Source of the DNA: Verrucomicrobiota bacterium
GTDB taxonomy: Bacteria; Verrucomicrobiota; Verrucomicrobiia; Methylacidiphilales; JBCCWR01
NCBI GenBank assembly: GCA_039192515.1
Contig: JBCCXA010000012.1
Location: forward strand, 1-64,000
DNA length: 64,000 bases
Direction of reading: 5' to 3'
Part shown: in pieces, positions 15,988-24,028 of the stretch
Numbering within the stretch: position 1 is the first letter of the stretch
Layout of the letters: every line of letters begins with the position of its first letter
The notes under the pieces: model-generated
Seen by the model: the letters and a program-made list of their open reading frames with translations, nothing else
Databases searched by the model: none
Told to the model about the DNA's origin: nothing
Translations under genes and position numbers: made by a program

Positions 15988-16950
15988 CTAGAGAAGTTCT
16001 CGAATATGATCCAGCACCTTTTGTTGATATTGGGCCGCATCTTCCGAAAAATTTATTCCTGCTGCACCTGGGTGGCCGCCACCGCCAAAATTTTTAGCTA
16101 TTTCGCTGACGTTGAATTTTCCCTTAGAACGTAGACTTATTTTGAGAGCATCCTTACCGCGGTATTCGAATAATGCAGAAATTTCTACAGTTTTAACGGC
16201 TTGGGTACTTTCGACAATGCCTTCGGTGTCTTCCGGTAGGGCACCAACTTTTTCAAACATGTCAGGGTGCAGTTCGAACCAAGCAAAAGTATCTTCTTTT
16301 TCAAATTGAAGGTTTTGCATAGCCATTTGGTTAAGTTTAAAACGACTGGGAGAGAAAGACTGATAGCACTCCTTAGCTAGGTAGGCTGGATCTGCTCCAG
16401 CTTCTACAAGCTTGCCAGCCATTAGGAATGTTTCTTGAGTAGTTCCTCGATATCTAAAGGATCCCGTGTCAGTTGTCAGTCCAACAAATAGGTTGGAAGC
16501 GATTTGTGGGGTCATGGGCAGATCAGATTCTTCGATAAGCTTTTGAATAATTGAAGCGGTAGCAGGTTGATTACTGTCTATGACATTGATTTTAGCATAA
16601 AGGGTGTTGCTGACATGATGATCTATGTTGATATCGACAGGACGAGACCATCCGGTGAAGTGTTCACCTAAACGATTTTCTGTGGAGGTGTCTAATGAGA
16701 TAATAAGGTCTGCAGCAGGCATTTTTTTTGGGGTTGGAGTTAGTTCATCAGCTCCAGGGAGAAAGGTAAAGAGGGTGCTTAGTCCATCTTGATTGAAGAA
16801 GTAGATCTTCTTCCCGAATTCTTTTAAGGAAAGGCCTAAAGCAAGCTCACTACCATAAGCATCACCATCTGGGCGAACGTGGCTCAAAAGGATAACAGAG
16901 TTGGCTGAATGGATTTTGTCGATTGCAGTTTTGAGGTCAGAGTTTTTCAT
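15988..16950 (-). CDS. nrnA: DHH/DHHA1 phosphoesterase, NrnA-type (nanoRNase / pAp phosphatase)
   Basis: Degrades short oligoribonucleotides and may dephosphorylate 3'-phosphoadenosine 5'-phosphate. DHH-domain motifs are visible: ILLSHVRPDGDAYGSELAL, DLIISLDTS and INIDHHVSN with metal-binding Asp and His residues. The DHHA1 end reads NFGGGGHPGAAG. I choose the ATG at 16950 (MKNSDLKTAIDKI); a TTG at 16995 and a GTG at 16956 are possible. It heads the nrnA-truB-ribF block and follows the FHA gene by 55 bases. Confidence 0.93.
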   Translation of the reverse strand: MKNSDLKTAIDKIHSANSVILLSHVRPDGDAYGSELALGLSLKEFGKKIYFFNQDGLSTLFTFLPGADELTPTPKKMPAADLIISLDTSTENRLGEHFTGWSRPVDINIDHHVSNTLYAKINVIDSNQPATASIIQKLIEESDLPMTPQIASNLFVGLTTDTGSFRYRGTTQETFLMAGKLVEAGADPAYLAKECYQSFSPSRFKLNQMAMQNLQFEKEDTFAWFELHPDMFEKVGALPEDTEGIVESTQAVKTVEISALFEYRGKDALKISLRSKGKFNVSEIAKNFGGGGHPGAAGINFSEDAAQYQQKVLDHIRELL

Positions 16951-17005
16951 AGGCACGAGTGAACAATGGTGTGATGAAATAAAATAGGAAGGCAAAAATG
17001 ATTGG

Positions 17006-17635
17006 CTACTTCATTTCTATACGGAAGGTGGCGTCACCGAGTTGAATCAGGTCGTGATTGCTAAGAACAACCATTTTAATGCGCTTTCCATTTACAAAGG
17101 TTCCATTGAGAGACTCTGAGTCCGTAAGCACGACGCTATTGGATTGGTTTTTGAGCTGGCAGTGCCTATTAGAAATGGTTTCATGCTCGATGCAAATTTC
17201 GTTTTTTGGGTCTCGGCCAATGTATAGCTGCTGGCCTTCGAGGATGGGGTAGGTCCAGCCTGTAGAATCTGGTAATAAATAGAGGTTAGCAATGGCAGGC
17301 CTAGGCTTTTCTTTTGGCTGCGAGGAGGTTTTTAAGGATAGCTGACTGGTAATGAGCATTTCATCAGACAAGCGAGCTGCTTCAAGCAGTGCGGCTTCTG
17401 TTTTTAAAGTGACATTTTTTTCTGGTGGATAAAGTTCAGGTATAAAAACGGTATCTGCTTGTTTTCGGGTGAGCATTTTAAGTAAAGCATTGTCTCCCTG
17501 CAGTTGCTCATATTGAGCATAGCATGGTTCACCCTCTTCGAGATAGATCTCGCCTTTCTTTTCAGTAGAAGTAAAATTTACTTTACCTGTTCTGCTAGAA
17601 AGGGAGCATAGATGTAACAATTCAGCTAAATTCAC
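17006..17635 (-). CDS. DUF4388-FHA two-domain protein
   Basis: Soluble signalling adaptor of 209 residues. Residues about 1-100 are a DUF4388 domain (MNLAELLHLCSLSSRTGKVN, then KGEIYLEEGEPCYAQYEQLQ). Residues about 125-209 are an FHA domain with the phosphothreonine-binding pattern intact: LYIGRDPKNEICIEHETISN, then RHCQLKN, then SLNGTFVNGKRI. FHA domains bind phosphothreonine peptides, often preferring an aliphatic residue at +3. It is divergent from the scaffold-GTPase-roadblock cluster, which suggests it reads phosphorylated partners there. No Ser/Thr kinase gene is in the window. Confidence 0.85.
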   Translation of the reverse strand: MNLAELLHLCSLSSRTGKVNFTSTEKKGEIYLEEGEPCYAQYEQLQGDNALLKMLTRKQADTVFIPELYPPEKNVTLKTEAALLEAARLSDEMLITSQLSLKTSSQPKEKPRPAIANLYLLPDSTGWTYPILEGQQLYIGRDPKNEICIEHETISNRHCQLKNQSNSVVLTDSESLNGTFVNGKRIKMVVLSNHDLIQLGDATFRIEMK

Positions 17636-17721
17636 CGTTCTATGTATAAAACTCGAGATTAGAGTGATTAGTAAACTTAATGTATTTCAACATCATAGAG
17701 ATCATCAACTATTTTTTATAC

Positions 17722-17739
17722 CTGCTAGGTTTGTAGCAG
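17722..17739. promoter_or_regulatory. Inverted repeat in the divergent FHA/scaffold promoter region
   Basis: A perfect inverted repeat, CTGCTA-GGTTTG-TAGCAG, lies near the middle of the 169-bp divergent gap. It could be an operator shared by the FHA gene and the scaffold-GTPase operon, or a leader hairpin of the latter. No clear promoter boxes were found beside it. Confidence 0.3.
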
Positions 17740-17804
17740 TAGATGCTAAAAAGAGAAAGTAAACTTTACATTAAAGAATTTTATGGGAAAACTAACGTAA
17801 TAAC

Positions 17805-20567
17805 ATGGCTTCCAAATTCTTCAACCTTTTCGCCAAAAAGAAAGAAGAAGGGCAAAATCCTTCCTCTGGGGTAAAACCAATTAAACCTCCTGAACTAAAA
17901 CCTCCTCCTGCTGCGACCAACGTGAGTGGTCCGGCCCCTGGAGCAAATTTTAAGGTTCCACCTAAAGTACAACCCGCTCCACTTCCACAAGGGCTAGCCC
18001 CGGCAAAGCCTCCATTTCCATCGGGCAAGAAGAGAATTACGCAGCGCATATCAGTCCCAGGTGCTAGCTCAAGTGAAGCAGCTGCCGCACATACTCCTAT
18101 TGTTTCATCGGATGCTGGGTTAGCTAGGACACAAAATGTAGATCTTAACTCCATGGGTACGGTTGAGCTGCCATTAGCTGTGGTGTTGCCACTTATCTCT
18201 CAGAGCGTCTTGACTAGTGATGTAAACAGTCTTCTATCTAGCGAAGCTGCTAATTACAATTTAAAGTTACCTCTTCAAAGCATTATACCCATGATGCCCT
18301 CGGGCAAGATAGAGTTTACACATCGTGAAATTTCCGAGGGAATGCCACCCAACATCCTTGTTGCGACCGAACAGATGGGAGAGGTAGCGGAGGAAATGAT
18401 TAGTTTGCCGCTATCTGAGGTTGTTATGAGGGTTCCTCCTCAGTATTTATCTCTGCGTGCTGACCAAAAAATGGTGGACCCCTCAGTATCTTCTATGGAG
18501 GATCCCTTTTCGGAAGAGAAGTTGCGTCAGATGGCGGAAGAGCGAGCTGCTGCTAAAGCAGCGGGTCAGGTAGAAGAGCTAGACGGTATCCAAGATTCGC
18601 CTACTCAACGAATACCGGAGGGGGTTTTAGATGAACCTAAAGAGGCAGTAGAAGAGAAAGGAATTGATGAGACTCAAGATCTTTCAAATCCTGACGCAGT
18701 GTTAGATGAGGACGTGCCAAGCCTGGAGTCCAGCTTGATTCCAGATTCGGAAGACTTAACAGGCGCTGAAGAAACCGCTGCAGCCTCTGAACCTGAGCCT
18801 GCTGTAGTAGCCACAGGATTAACCTCATTTGATATTCCCAAACTAGATGTGGAAGATAAGACTACGAAAATTGAATTAGGAGCTGCTTCTGATTTATCTT
18901 CCGATAATCAATTTGAGCAAGAGGCAGATGAGGCGCTCTCTGCATTTAGTGTTTCTGATAAGCAAGAAGAACTAGAGGAAGAGGTGAATGAGGGACCATC
19001 TGAACCAGATTTATCTTTTGCGAAATCAGATGAGTTTAAAGCTTTTTTACAAAGTGAAGAGAATGAAAGCTCTCAAGCAGATGAATCAACAGATCAAGAT
19101 GAAGTCCAGGAGCCTGAGGTAGATGAATTACAAACCAAGGCTATAAAACTAGCTCCTTCAGTGCCTGAAATGCCTGGGAGCCCTACTACTGAGGAGATCC
19201 CAGAGGATTCAATTTCAGGAGTAAGTGCTAGTGAAGGAATGGAAGAAGAATTACAAGAGGTTGGTACCTCTGGCCAAGAAATCCCTATTCAAAGGCCTAC
19301 CTCTAAATTAGATGTCACTGAGATCATGAAACCTGAAGTTTCTGAAGAAGAGGGTGACAGACAAGAGCTCAGTGAAGAAATTGCTGGAATCGAATCCATT
19401 GCAGTTCCTGAAGCAGTAACGCCTTCTCAGGATGATGAGGTGCTTTCATCTTTTCCCTCAGTTACACCTGCAGAAAAAATCGAGCTCGAGGAAGCTGTTT
19501 CGAGTTCTGAACCTGCAGATCCGCCTGCCGTCGTCCCTATGCCTAAGCCTATTGACATAGAGAAGGTTGTAGAGGAAAGTCCTGTGACGAAAGCTATCTC
19601 ACAAACCTCACGCTCGAAGCCTATAGAGTCAGAAGAGAGTGTGAGCGCTTTCAAGGCTATGGCTAAAAAGCTTCCTCCAATTAAAGAACCCGAAAAAACC
19701 CTTGGAGATCTATCTTCCATTAAACCGCCTCCTTTAGTCCCTCCAGCATCACATGAAAAAGATCAAAGGCCTTTTGATCCCCTTGAAGAAGAAACAGCTA
19801 AAGTTCCTATTGGTGAAAAATCAAAGTTTGCAACTGAATCAATCTCTCGAAAGACTTCTAGCTTCAAAATTCCTGCACAAACAAGCTTGCTAGAAACGGC
19901 TCATCAGCAAACCGAAACTGCCGAAGCAAGCATAATACCAACTCCTAGGGGGTCTTCACTAGATTTGAATAATTGTTCACTCAATGACTTAACCGAGATC
20001 GAGGGATGTTCAGAATCTATAGCTAAGAAGATCATTGCGTGGCGTGAGTTGAATGATCGGTTTAAGCACCCATCTCAATTGATGGAAGTTCCGGGCATGA
20101 CCCGTGACCTTTATTGTGGTATTACAGGACTATCTTTACCAGAATTGACTATATCATCTGCCGTGAATGAAATGTTGGGCTTAGATCCTTATAAAAGAAT
20201 TTCCTTACAGGATTTGGCCTCTTGCATAAGATCATGGCCAGGTGTGGTAGGGTGTGTGATATCTGGTAAAAATTCTGCGCCTACAGTTTATGACTATCCC
20301 GATGAAGCTTCTGCTAAGTCTTTGGGCTCTATAGCTGCCAAGCTATTGGATAGCACAAGGGATATGATGACAAATTTTGGTCTGCAAAAGGCTCAAGAGC
20401 TATTTTTACCATCTGAGGGCCTCAGTTATTTTCTTTTTTCTCGTGGAGATTTGTTGATTGTTGCAGTTCACGAAAGTAATCAATTGCCGTCGCTTTACTC
20501 GGACATCATAAGGTCTATATTGAAGGAGTTATTAGATAATAATAAACATTTAGAGGGTTCGCGTTAA
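17805..20567 (+). CDS. Large acidic scaffold with LPL repeats, helix-hairpin-helix and C-terminal roadblock-like domain
   Basis: Cytoplasmic protein of 920 residues. Residues 1-75 are Pro/Lys-rich. Residues about 121-216 hold three copies of an LPLxx(V/I)(V/I/L) element (ELPLAVVLPL, KLPLQSIIPMM, SLPLSEVVMRV), spaced 33 and 46 residues. Residues 220-700 are a very acidic, low-complexity linker with scattered Thr-x-x-Ile/Val sites. Residues about 718-776 form a ComEA-like helix-hairpin-helix pair (LNDLTEIEGCSESIAKKIIA, then EVPGMTRDLYCGITG). Residues about 795-910 look like a roadblock/LC7 domain (WPGVVGCVISGKN, then FLFSRGDLLIVAV). It lies three bases before the MglA-like GTPase gene and probably scaffolds it. 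The precise function is unknown. Confidence 0.75.
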   Translation: MASKFFNLFAKKKEEGQNPSSGVKPIKPPELKPPPAATNVSGPAPGANFKVPPKVQPAPLPQGLAPAKPPFPSGKKRITQRISVPGASSSEAAAAHTPIVSSDAGLARTQNVDLNSMGTVELPLAVVLPLISQSVLTSDVNSLLSSEAANYNLKLPLQSIIPMMPSGKIEFTHREISEGMPPNILVATEQMGEVAEEMISLPLSEVVMRVPPQYLSLRADQKMVDPSVSSMEDPFSEEKLRQMAEERAAAKAAGQVEELDGIQDSPTQRIPEGVLDEPKEAVEEKGIDETQDLSNPDAVLDEDVPSLESSLIPDSEDLTGAEETAAASEPEPAVVATGLTSFDIPKLDVEDKTTKIELGAASDLSSDNQFEQEADEALSAFSVSDKQEELEEEVNEGPSEPDLSFAKSDEFKAFLQSEENESSQADESTDQDEVQEPEVDELQTKAIKLAPSVPEMPGSPTTEEIPEDSISGVSASEGMEEELQEVGTSGQEIPIQRPTSKLDVTEIMKPEVSEEEGDRQELSEEIAGIESIAVPEAVTPSQDDEVLSSFPSVTPAEKIELEEAVSSSEPADPPAVVPMPKPIDIEKVVEESPVTKAISQTSRSKPIESEESVSAFKAMAKKLPPIKEPEKTLGDLSSIKPPPLVPPASHEKDQRPFDPLEEETAKVPIGEKSKFATESISRKTSSFKIPAQTSLLETAHQQTETAEASIIPTPRGSSLDLNNCSLNDLTEIEGCSESIAKKIIAWRELNDRFKHPSQLMEVPGMTRDLYCGITGLSLPELTISSAVNEMLGLDPYKRISLQDLASCIRSWPGVVGCVISGKNSAPTVYDYPDEASAKSLGSIAAKLLDSTRDMMTNFGLQKAQELFLPSEGLSYFLFSRGDLLIVAVHESNQLPSLYSDIIRSILKELLDNNKHLEGSR

Positions 20568-20570
20568 CAT

Positions 20571-21212
20571 ATGGCTTTTATCAATTATTCGAAACGGGAA
20601 ATTCAATTAAAGATAGTCTACTATGGCTGTGCTTTATGCGGGAAGACGACGAATCTAGTCAATCTGCACAAACGTATTGAAAGCACTCAAAAAGGAGAGC
20701 TTGTATCTTTATCGACAGATGCAGACAGAACGCTATTTTTCGATTTTCTGAGTCTGAGCACGAAGACACTTCCTGGTTTCAATACGCGTTTTCAGCTTTA
20801 CACTGTTCCAGGTCAACCTGTCTATAACACGACCCGTCAATTGGTTCTAAAGGGTGTGGATGGAATTGTATTTGTAGTTGATTCACATTGGGACCGCATG
20901 GCAGAGAATGTAGAATCCTTCGCCAACCTGCAGGAGAACCTTATCGAGAACCACTTAAGTTTAGCGCAAATTCCTTATGTCCTTCAGTATAACAAGCGAG
21001 ATCTTCCTAATGCAGCGCCACTTCATTACTTAGAGTATACTTTCAATAATCGAGCTACTCGAGTCTTGTCATTTGAATCATCTGCTACAGAAGGTTACGG
21101 TGTTTTGGAGACTTTAAATGGAACGGCTAGGTTGTTATTAGCAAAATATTCAAAATCAGCAGGTTCTAGCACAAATGTAGCGGAACTTTCACCCAAGCAA
21201 TCTCAAGGTTAA
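20571..21212 (+). CDS. MglA-like small Ras-family GTPase
   Basis: Soluble GTPase of 213 residues closely resembling MglA of Myxococcus. MAFINYSKREIQLKIVYYG runs into the P-loop GCALCGKT (about residues 19-26). DRTLFFDFLSL is the MglA-specific strand, LYTVPGQPVYN is switch II, YNKRDLP is the guanine-specificity motif and ESSATEGYGV is G5. All nucleotide-binding motifs look intact. MglA proteins set cell polarity, motility or organelle placement with an MglB roadblock GAP; here the roadblock gene follows by 20 bases and the scaffold precedes by three. No motility genes are in the window. Confidence 0.92.
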   Translation: MAFINYSKREIQLKIVYYGCALCGKTTNLVNLHKRIESTQKGELVSLSTDADRTLFFDFLSLSTKTLPGFNTRFQLYTVPGQPVYNTTRQLVLKGVDGIVFVVDSHWDRMAENVESFANLQENLIENHLSLAQIPYVLQYNKRDLPNAAPLHYLEYTFNNRATRVLSFESSATEGYGVLETLNGTARLLLAKYSKSAGSSTNVAELSPKQSQG

Positions 21213-21232
21213 CTTTAAGAAGGGATATTTAG

Positions 21233-21703
21233 ATGACCTCGATCGGTATGTTATCAGAAGAAGATCAGTTGAAAATAGAATCTCATCTTGAAGAATTCTT
21301 GGGAAAGTCAGAGTCGCTCTGGGCAGCTTTAGTGGATAAGGGTGGAAATCTATTTGCTCAATTCGGTGAGACTGGAGATCTTGATCTGAGTATATTATGC
21401 GCCCTAGCCGCTGGATCTTTCGCAGCAACGCACGAGTTAGCGCGTCGTCTAGGAGAACCTGAATTTACGGCACTGTATCATGAAGGACAGGGTGTTAGTA
21501 TATTCATCTCGGCCTTGCACTATGAAAGCTTACTAATCACCGTTTTTGATGAGAAGACAAATATAGGTTTAGTAAAGTTCTACGCTCAGCAAGGGGCTGA
21601 GACCCTAAACGTCTATCTCAAAGAGGCAGCGGAAAAATCTGAAAGTGCAGAACCTTTACAACTCGATTCAGAGCTTGATCCAGATAAGACTATTATCAGC
21701 TAA
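21233..21703 (+). CDS. Roadblock/LC7-domain protein (MglB-like)
   Basis: Soluble protein of 156 residues with a roadblock fold. An N-terminal helix (EDQLKIESHLEEFL) is followed by the strand pair LWAALVDKGGNLFAQFGETG, a helix SILCALAAGSFAATHELARR, and strands GVSIFISALHYESLLITVFD and NIGLVKFYAQQG. Such proteins act as GAPs or partners of MglA-type GTPases, and this gene directly follows one. The tail ends DPDKTIIS, a Thr-x-x-Ser site of unknown meaning. It is the last gene of the three-gene operon. Confidence 0.85.
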   Translation: MTSIGMLSEEDQLKIESHLEEFLGKSESLWAALVDKGGNLFAQFGETGDLDLSILCALAAGSFAATHELARRLGEPEFTALYHEGQGVSIFISALHYESLLITVFDEKTNIGLVKFYAQQGAETLNVYLKEAAEKSESAEPLQLDSELDPDKTIIS

Positions 21704-21814
21704 TCCAACCAGCTATTATTTTCAGTTTTTCCAGAGCTTGCCAGATTTCCCTAGGGTAAAATGCTACTCAAAAAAAGTGTGTCTAAAGTAGAATTTTAAG
21801 CTTAATTATTCTCT

Positions 21815-22111
21815 ATGGCGGTAGAGGCTCCATCAGTTTCCCCGAAAAGCAAAGAAAAGGTTAAAGATGCTTTTGAAAGAGGGTGGAATGTGATTGTGTG
21901 GAACGACCCGGTAAACTTGATGAGTTATGTGGTGTATGTTTTTCAGAAAGTTTTGGGGTTTTCCCATAAAAAAGCAACAGTACACATGTTAGAAGTTCAT
22001 CAAGAAGGGAAAAGTTGTGTGGCCAATGAAACAAAAGAAAAAGCTGAGCATTATGCTCAGCAATTGCTCCACTTTGGTTTAAAAACTACGATTGAAAAAG
22101 TGAAATCATAA
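21815..22111 (+). CDS. clpS: ATP-dependent Clp protease adaptor ClpS
   Basis: Delivers N-degron substrates to ClpAP. The 98-residue protein has the ClpS core: WNVIVWNDPVNLMSYVVYVF (about residues 24-43) with the conserved Asn-Asp-Pro of the substrate pocket, GFSHKKATVHMLEVHQEGKS with pocket residues, and a final strand before LKTTIEKVK. A DUF2017 gene starts two bases downstream, a pairing also known from actinobacteria. No clpA is in the window. Confidence 0.95.
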   Translation: MAVEAPSVSPKSKEKVKDAFERGWNVIVWNDPVNLMSYVVYVFQKVLGFSHKKATVHMLEVHQEGKSCVANETKEKAEHYAQQLLHFGLKTTIEKVKS

Positions 22112-22113
22112 CG

Positions 22114-22623
22114 ATGCAAGTCAATCGAATCGAGGGAGGCATAGAGATTATATTATTTCGTGGTGAGGCAACTTTGCTGCAAGATATTTTCTCTCGCATT
22201 CTTAGCAATTATAGTATTCCACCAGATGAACTTAGTGATGCTGTTCAGAAGGTTTGGTACCCAAAAAATATTCAAAAAGAGGATAGAGAAGATTCGGATG
22301 ATCTTGCTGATGTGATTCGCGATGATTTTCAGATATACCGAAGTGAGAATTCTTTAAAACTCAAAAGCTGGATTTCTTTATTACGTGCCGATCAACAAAT
22401 CATTACTTGGAGGGTCGAGGATGGTGAGATTGATCGGGTATTAACTATTCTCAATGACCATCGCCTATACCGGGCAGCTGAATTAGGTGTAGGGCAAGAT
22501 GAGATGGATAGAGATTTGGAAGAAATAGAGGATGATCAATTGAGAGGTGGTATTTTAGAGATTCATTTCTTAGCGTGGTTGATTGAACTTGTTCTTAGAG
22601 GTGGTGATAAAGGTGTTGATTGA
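22114..22623 (+). CDS. DUF2017-family protein
   Basis: Soluble protein of 169 residues, mostly helical and acidic, located two bases after clpS. It matches the general pattern of DUF2017 proteins: an N-terminal strand pair (EGGIEIILFRGEATLLQDIF), an acidic middle, and a C-terminal helix region with LTILNDHRLYRAAELGV. DUF2017 genes are commonly next to clpS, so a role in Clp-dependent proteolysis is inferred. Its biochemical function is not known. Confidence 0.72.
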   Translation: MQVNRIEGGIEIILFRGEATLLQDIFSRILSNYSIPPDELSDAVQKVWYPKNIQKEDREDSDDLADVIRDDFQIYRSENSLKLKSWISLLRADQQIITWRVEDGEIDRVLTILNDHRLYRAAELGVGQDEMDRDLEEIEDDQLRGGILEIHFLAWLIELVLRGGDKGVD

Positions 22624-22690
22624 GATTTGGTGAACCTTCTTCGGTTATTCCGTTTTCAATTGTATCTGATTTGCATAAACTTTTCTCAGC

Positions 22691-23344
22691 ATGAAGGATA
22701 GGGCACTAGTAGTAAATGAAGTCTATGTGAGTGTTCAAGGGGAAAGCACTTTTGCGGGTTTACCGTGCGTGTTTGTCCGCTTAACAGCCTGTGATTTGCG
22801 TTGTAGCTATTGTGATACAGAGTATGCCTTTTATGAGGGTAAAAAGCGTCTTCTTGAAAATATCCTCGAAGAAATTAGGAGTCATCAAATTCCTTTAGTA
22901 GAAATAACCGGAGGGGAACCTTTATTGCAGAAAAATGTCCTTCCTTTGATGAAGGTTTTATGCGACGAGGGCTTTGATGTGCTCATCGAGACAAGTGGCG
23001 CACACGATATTAGCCAAATAGACTCACGTGTTCATTGTATTATGGACTTAAAGTGCCCAGATAGCGGAATGGAGGGTCGCAATAGATATGAGAATATTTC
23101 TTGTTTAAAAATGAAGGATGAAGTCAAGTTTGTCATAGCTTCACGAAATGATTACGAGTGGAGTCGACAAAAGGTTCGAGAATTTGAATTACAAGATAAA
23201 GTGAGGACAGTGCTTTTTTCGGCAGTCTTTGGTAAATGTGAGCCCCAAGCTCTCGTGGAATGGATTGTAGAAGATAAATTACCGGTTCGATTTCAGCTTC
23301 AAATGCACAAGTTTATTTGGGAGCCTAAAAAGAGGGGAGTATAA
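22691..23344 (+). CDS. queE: 7-carboxy-7-deazaguanine synthase (radical SAM)
   Basis: Radical SAM enzyme of queuosine and 7-deazaguanine biosynthesis, turning 6-carboxytetrahydropterin into 7-carboxy-7-deazaguanine. The 217-residue protein has EVYVSVQGESTFAGLPCVFV (about residues 10-29) and the cluster motif CDLRCSYCDTEYAF (three cysteines in CxxxCxxC). EITGGEPLLQ binds SAM and ETSGAHDI follows. The C-terminal LQMHKFIW is typical. No other que genes are in the window. The next gene overlaps by one base. Confidence 0.94.
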   Translation: MKDRALVVNEVYVSVQGESTFAGLPCVFVRLTACDLRCSYCDTEYAFYEGKKRLLENILEEIRSHQIPLVEITGGEPLLQKNVLPLMKVLCDEGFDVLIETSGAHDISQIDSRVHCIMDLKCPDSGMEGRNRYENISCLKMKDEVKFVIASRNDYEWSRQKVREFELQDKVRTVLFSAVFGKCEPQALVEWIVEDKLPVRFQLQMHKFIWEPKKRGV

Positions 23345-24021
23345 TGGAACTTTTAATCAGAATCGTTCAAACATTGGGAAGAGATGTCAAGCTGACGCTA
23401 AAGGCTGGAGCGAGTCAATTTAAGAAATGGCAGAAAGTAATCTGGGGTTCACTATCCCTCATAATAGTGATGACGTTCTTTATGCTACCTCATGACGCGC
23501 ATTGGCTTGAGATAGTGCAGTCTGTGGATAATGATTTTATTCATCAGCTTTCTAGGCAACTTAGCTATTGGGGGGATTTTCCAACAGGTACGGTTATAGT
23601 CTTTGCAGTACTTTTTTTAAGCGGTTATGCATTTAAGAATGAAAAATTAAGGCGTGGAGCAATGACTTGTTTATTAGCTGCGGCTATAGCTGGTATCTTA
23701 ACCTATAGTTTGAAACTAACAATAGGAAGACCACGTCCTTCGGCAGAGAAACCTGACGGGGCGTATGGATTAAGAATGGATGGAAATTATCACGGTTTTC
23801 CCTCTGGTCATTCTGCAACTGCAATGGGTACGACGACAGCCTTAGCAGTCGTTTATCCTTCTGCAGCTGTTCCCATTCTTATAGCTGGAAGCAGTGTGGG
23901 TTGGTCAAGAATGATGTTGGATAGGCACCATCCTACAGATGTATTGGTTGGAGGCTATCTCGGAGTTATCTCTGCTTTAGTCATAGGACTAGGGACAAGA
24001 AAACATTTAGAATCCTCTTAG
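23344..24021 (+). CDS. PAP2-family membrane phosphatase
   Basis: Membrane phosphatase of 225 residues with about five helices. The three PAP2 catalytic motifs are present: KLTIGRPRPS (about residue 122), FPSGHSATAMG (about 153) and SRMMLDRHHPTDVLVGG (about 188). Likely substrates are phosphatidic acid, phosphatidylglycerol phosphate or undecaprenyl pyrophosphate, and these cannot be told apart by sequence. Its ATG overlaps the queE stop (TAATG). Its 3' end faces the TPR gene 8 bases away. Confidence 0.92.
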   Translation: MELLIRIVQTLGRDVKLTLKAGASQFKKWQKVIWGSLSLIIVMTFFMLPHDAHWLEIVQSVDNDFIHQLSRQLSYWGDFPTGTVIVFAVLFLSGYAFKNEKLRRGAMTCLLAAAIAGILTYSLKLTIGRPRPSAEKPDGAYGLRMDGNYHGFPSGHSATAMGTTTALAVVYPSAAVPILIAGSSVGWSRMMLDRHHPTDVLVGGYLGVISALVIGLGTRKHLESS

Positions 24022-24028
24022 CGTATCT

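Noticed and set aside
22624..22690. Weak hairpin AACC-TTCTTC-GGTT after the DUF2017 gene
   Set aside because: The stem has only four good pairs and a short T-run, not enough for a terminator call.
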